Shown here piece by piece: positions 12,634 through 13,402 of a DNA stretch of 13,402 nucleotides. Source of the DNA: Archangium sp. Its GTDB lineage: Bacteria; Myxococcota; Myxococcia; Myxococcales; Myxococcaceae. The DNA is taken from positions 1 through 13,402 of the forward strand of contig JAEUJR010001174.1 in NCBI GenBank assembly GCA_016793585.1. The letters run 5' to 3'. Made by a program: the position numbers and the translations under genes. Within the stretch, counting starts at the first letter, position 1, and every line of letters starts with the position of its first letter. The notes under the pieces were generated by a model. That model was given only the letters and a program-made list of their open reading frames with translations. It had not been told where the DNA came from and searched no databases.

Positions 12634-13402
12634 TCAGTGAAGCGACACGGGAGCCGCGGCAGCTGGCGCACCAGCCTTCGCATCGACCGACGCCTCTTCG
12701 GCCGCGAAGCCTTCCTTGCGCACGCGCACCTTGTACTTGCCCGAGTCGAGGCTCTTGAAGCGGTACTGACCGGCGGCGTTGCTACGCACGCTCTGCACCA
12801 CGTTGCCGCGCTCATCGACGAGGTCGACCTCGGCGTTCGCTGCACCGGAGCCATCACGCGAGAGGTCGAGCTTGCCCTGCACCTCGGCGTACCGCGCGCT
12901 CTGCGCCTCGGGCGTGTCGTGCACGAAGACGAGCGTCTCGGTCTGCTTCGTCTGCCCATCGTCTCCGATGAACATCAGGCGCGCCTCGTAGCGGCCGGTG
13001 GCGAACGGCTTGCCGTCCTTCCCTTTGCCGCCGAAGACGAAGGCCATCGCGCCGTGCGAGCTCGTCTGCGTCGACGTGTACGCGACGTCGGTGGCCACCT
13101 TGCCCTCGGCGGAGCGCACCTCGAGCTTCACCTGCCCCTTCGTCGCCTCGGGCGCGATGTTGCGCAACGTCACCTGCGTGCCTTCGTTGGTGAAGCGCGA
13201 GCCGAGCTCGAGGAGGAACAGGTCTCCGGCGTACACCTCGAAGCGGCGGCGGCTCTGCTGACCCTTCGCGTTCGTCGCGACGACGTCGACGGTGTGTTTG
13301 CCGGTCTTCAGCTCCTTCGTGTTCCAGGTGAAGCCGAGCTCGGCGCCGCTGGTCTTCTTCGTCGACAGGTCATCGACGAGCACCTCGACGTTCTTCACCT
13401 CG
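12634..13402 (-). CDS. Multidomain exported protein, C-terminal part (Ig-like, FlgD-like and CarboxypepD_reg-like), 5' end outside window
   Basis: The frame is open to the right edge, so only about 255 C-terminal codons are seen and the valine near 13398 is interior. Visible residues about 1-60 are an Ig-like module (VEVLVDDL, TGKHTVDVVATNAKGQ, RRFEVYAG). About 65-160 resemble FlgD-type or similar extracellular beta domains (VKLEVRSAEGKV, then DGKPFATGRYEARLMFIGDDG). About 163-240 match a carboxypeptidase regulatory-like fold (VQGKLDLSRDGSG, VDLVDERGNVVQSV, AGQYRFKSLDSGKYKVRVRKEGF). The tail is Ala/Pro-rich and ends in PVSLH. There is no Cys and no membrane segment in the visible part. Such modules occur in exported or cell-surface proteins; the N-terminal part decides its function. 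A diverged copy of its last 32 or so codons lies at 11896-11991. Confidence 0.85.
   Translation of the reverse strand, partial: EVKNVEVLVDDLSTKKTSGAELGFTWNTKELKTGKHTVDVVATNAKGQQSRRRFEVYAGDLFLLELGSRFTNEGTQVTLRNIAPEATKGQVKLEVRSAEGKVATDVAYTSTQTSSHGAMAFVFGGKGKDGKPFATGRYEARLMFIGDDGQTKQTETLVFVHDTPEAQSARYAEVQGKLDLSRDGSGAANAEVDLVDERGNVVQSVRSNAAGQYRFKSLDSGKYKVRVRKEGFAAEEASVDAKAGAPAAAAPVSLH

Noticed and set aside
11896..12728. Insertion-sequence ends or target-site duplication
   Set aside because: The two copies are about 92% identical direct repeats of coding sequence, far too long and diverged for a target duplication, and no transposase lies between them.

Overview
The window is GC-rich DNA of a type I would place in the Myxococcota, probably near the Myxococcaceae. 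The reasons are the very strong G/C preference at third codon positions, a long Gly-Ser-Thr-Ala repeat linker in a large secreted protein, a Cys motif followed by an Asp-Ala-Gly (DAG) linker, and the number of small proteins without a recognised family. I see no phage, IS element, CRISPR array, tRNA or rRNA. The placement is an inference from style, not from a marker gene.

Layout. Positions 1-2871 (+) hold the 3' part of a large exported protein: a 27-bp minisatellite encoding a GSTAGGTAG linker, a PPC-like beta domain, four tandem modules with four conserved Cys each, and a C-terminal beta-sandwich-like domain. A strong hairpin follows. Positions 2945-5508 (+) hold four small genes: an uncharacterised 154-aa protein, a secreted helical protein, a Cys-containing 228-aa protein and a DUF2293 protein. 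Positions 5566-7538 (-) hold a two-gene operon: a small putative outer-membrane protein and a chimeric DUF4386 membrane protein carrying a C-terminal export-type domain. Positions 7613-8653 (-) encode an AraC-family regulator, divergent from an atypical SDR / NAD-dependent epimerase-like gene at 8776-9780 (+). The 122-bp gap between them holds a perfect inverted repeat over the regulator's likely promoter. Positions 9789-11858 (-) encode a fused membrane / spermidine-synthase-like protein that converges on the epimerase gene with 8 bp between stops. Positions 11896-13402 (-) are a patchwork: the 3' end of a multidomain surface protein, a Cys/DAG-rich orphan fragment, a 135-aa protein of unknown function, and a detached copy of the surface protein's last 30 or so codons.

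Two points stand out. First, four genes (2945, 4101, 8653, 11858) have a TANNNT-like -10 element 6-8 nt before the ATG and no well-placed Shine-Dalgarno sequence, which suggests leaderless transcripts; in two of them the element sits just behind the terminator-like hairpin of the preceding gene. Second, the 11.9-12.7 kb region contains a diverged 96-bp duplication of a gene 3' end (88/96 identical by eye, 6 of 8 differences synonymous), separated from its parent by the orphan fragment and the unknown gene. I did not find a convincing complete new defence or biosynthetic system.
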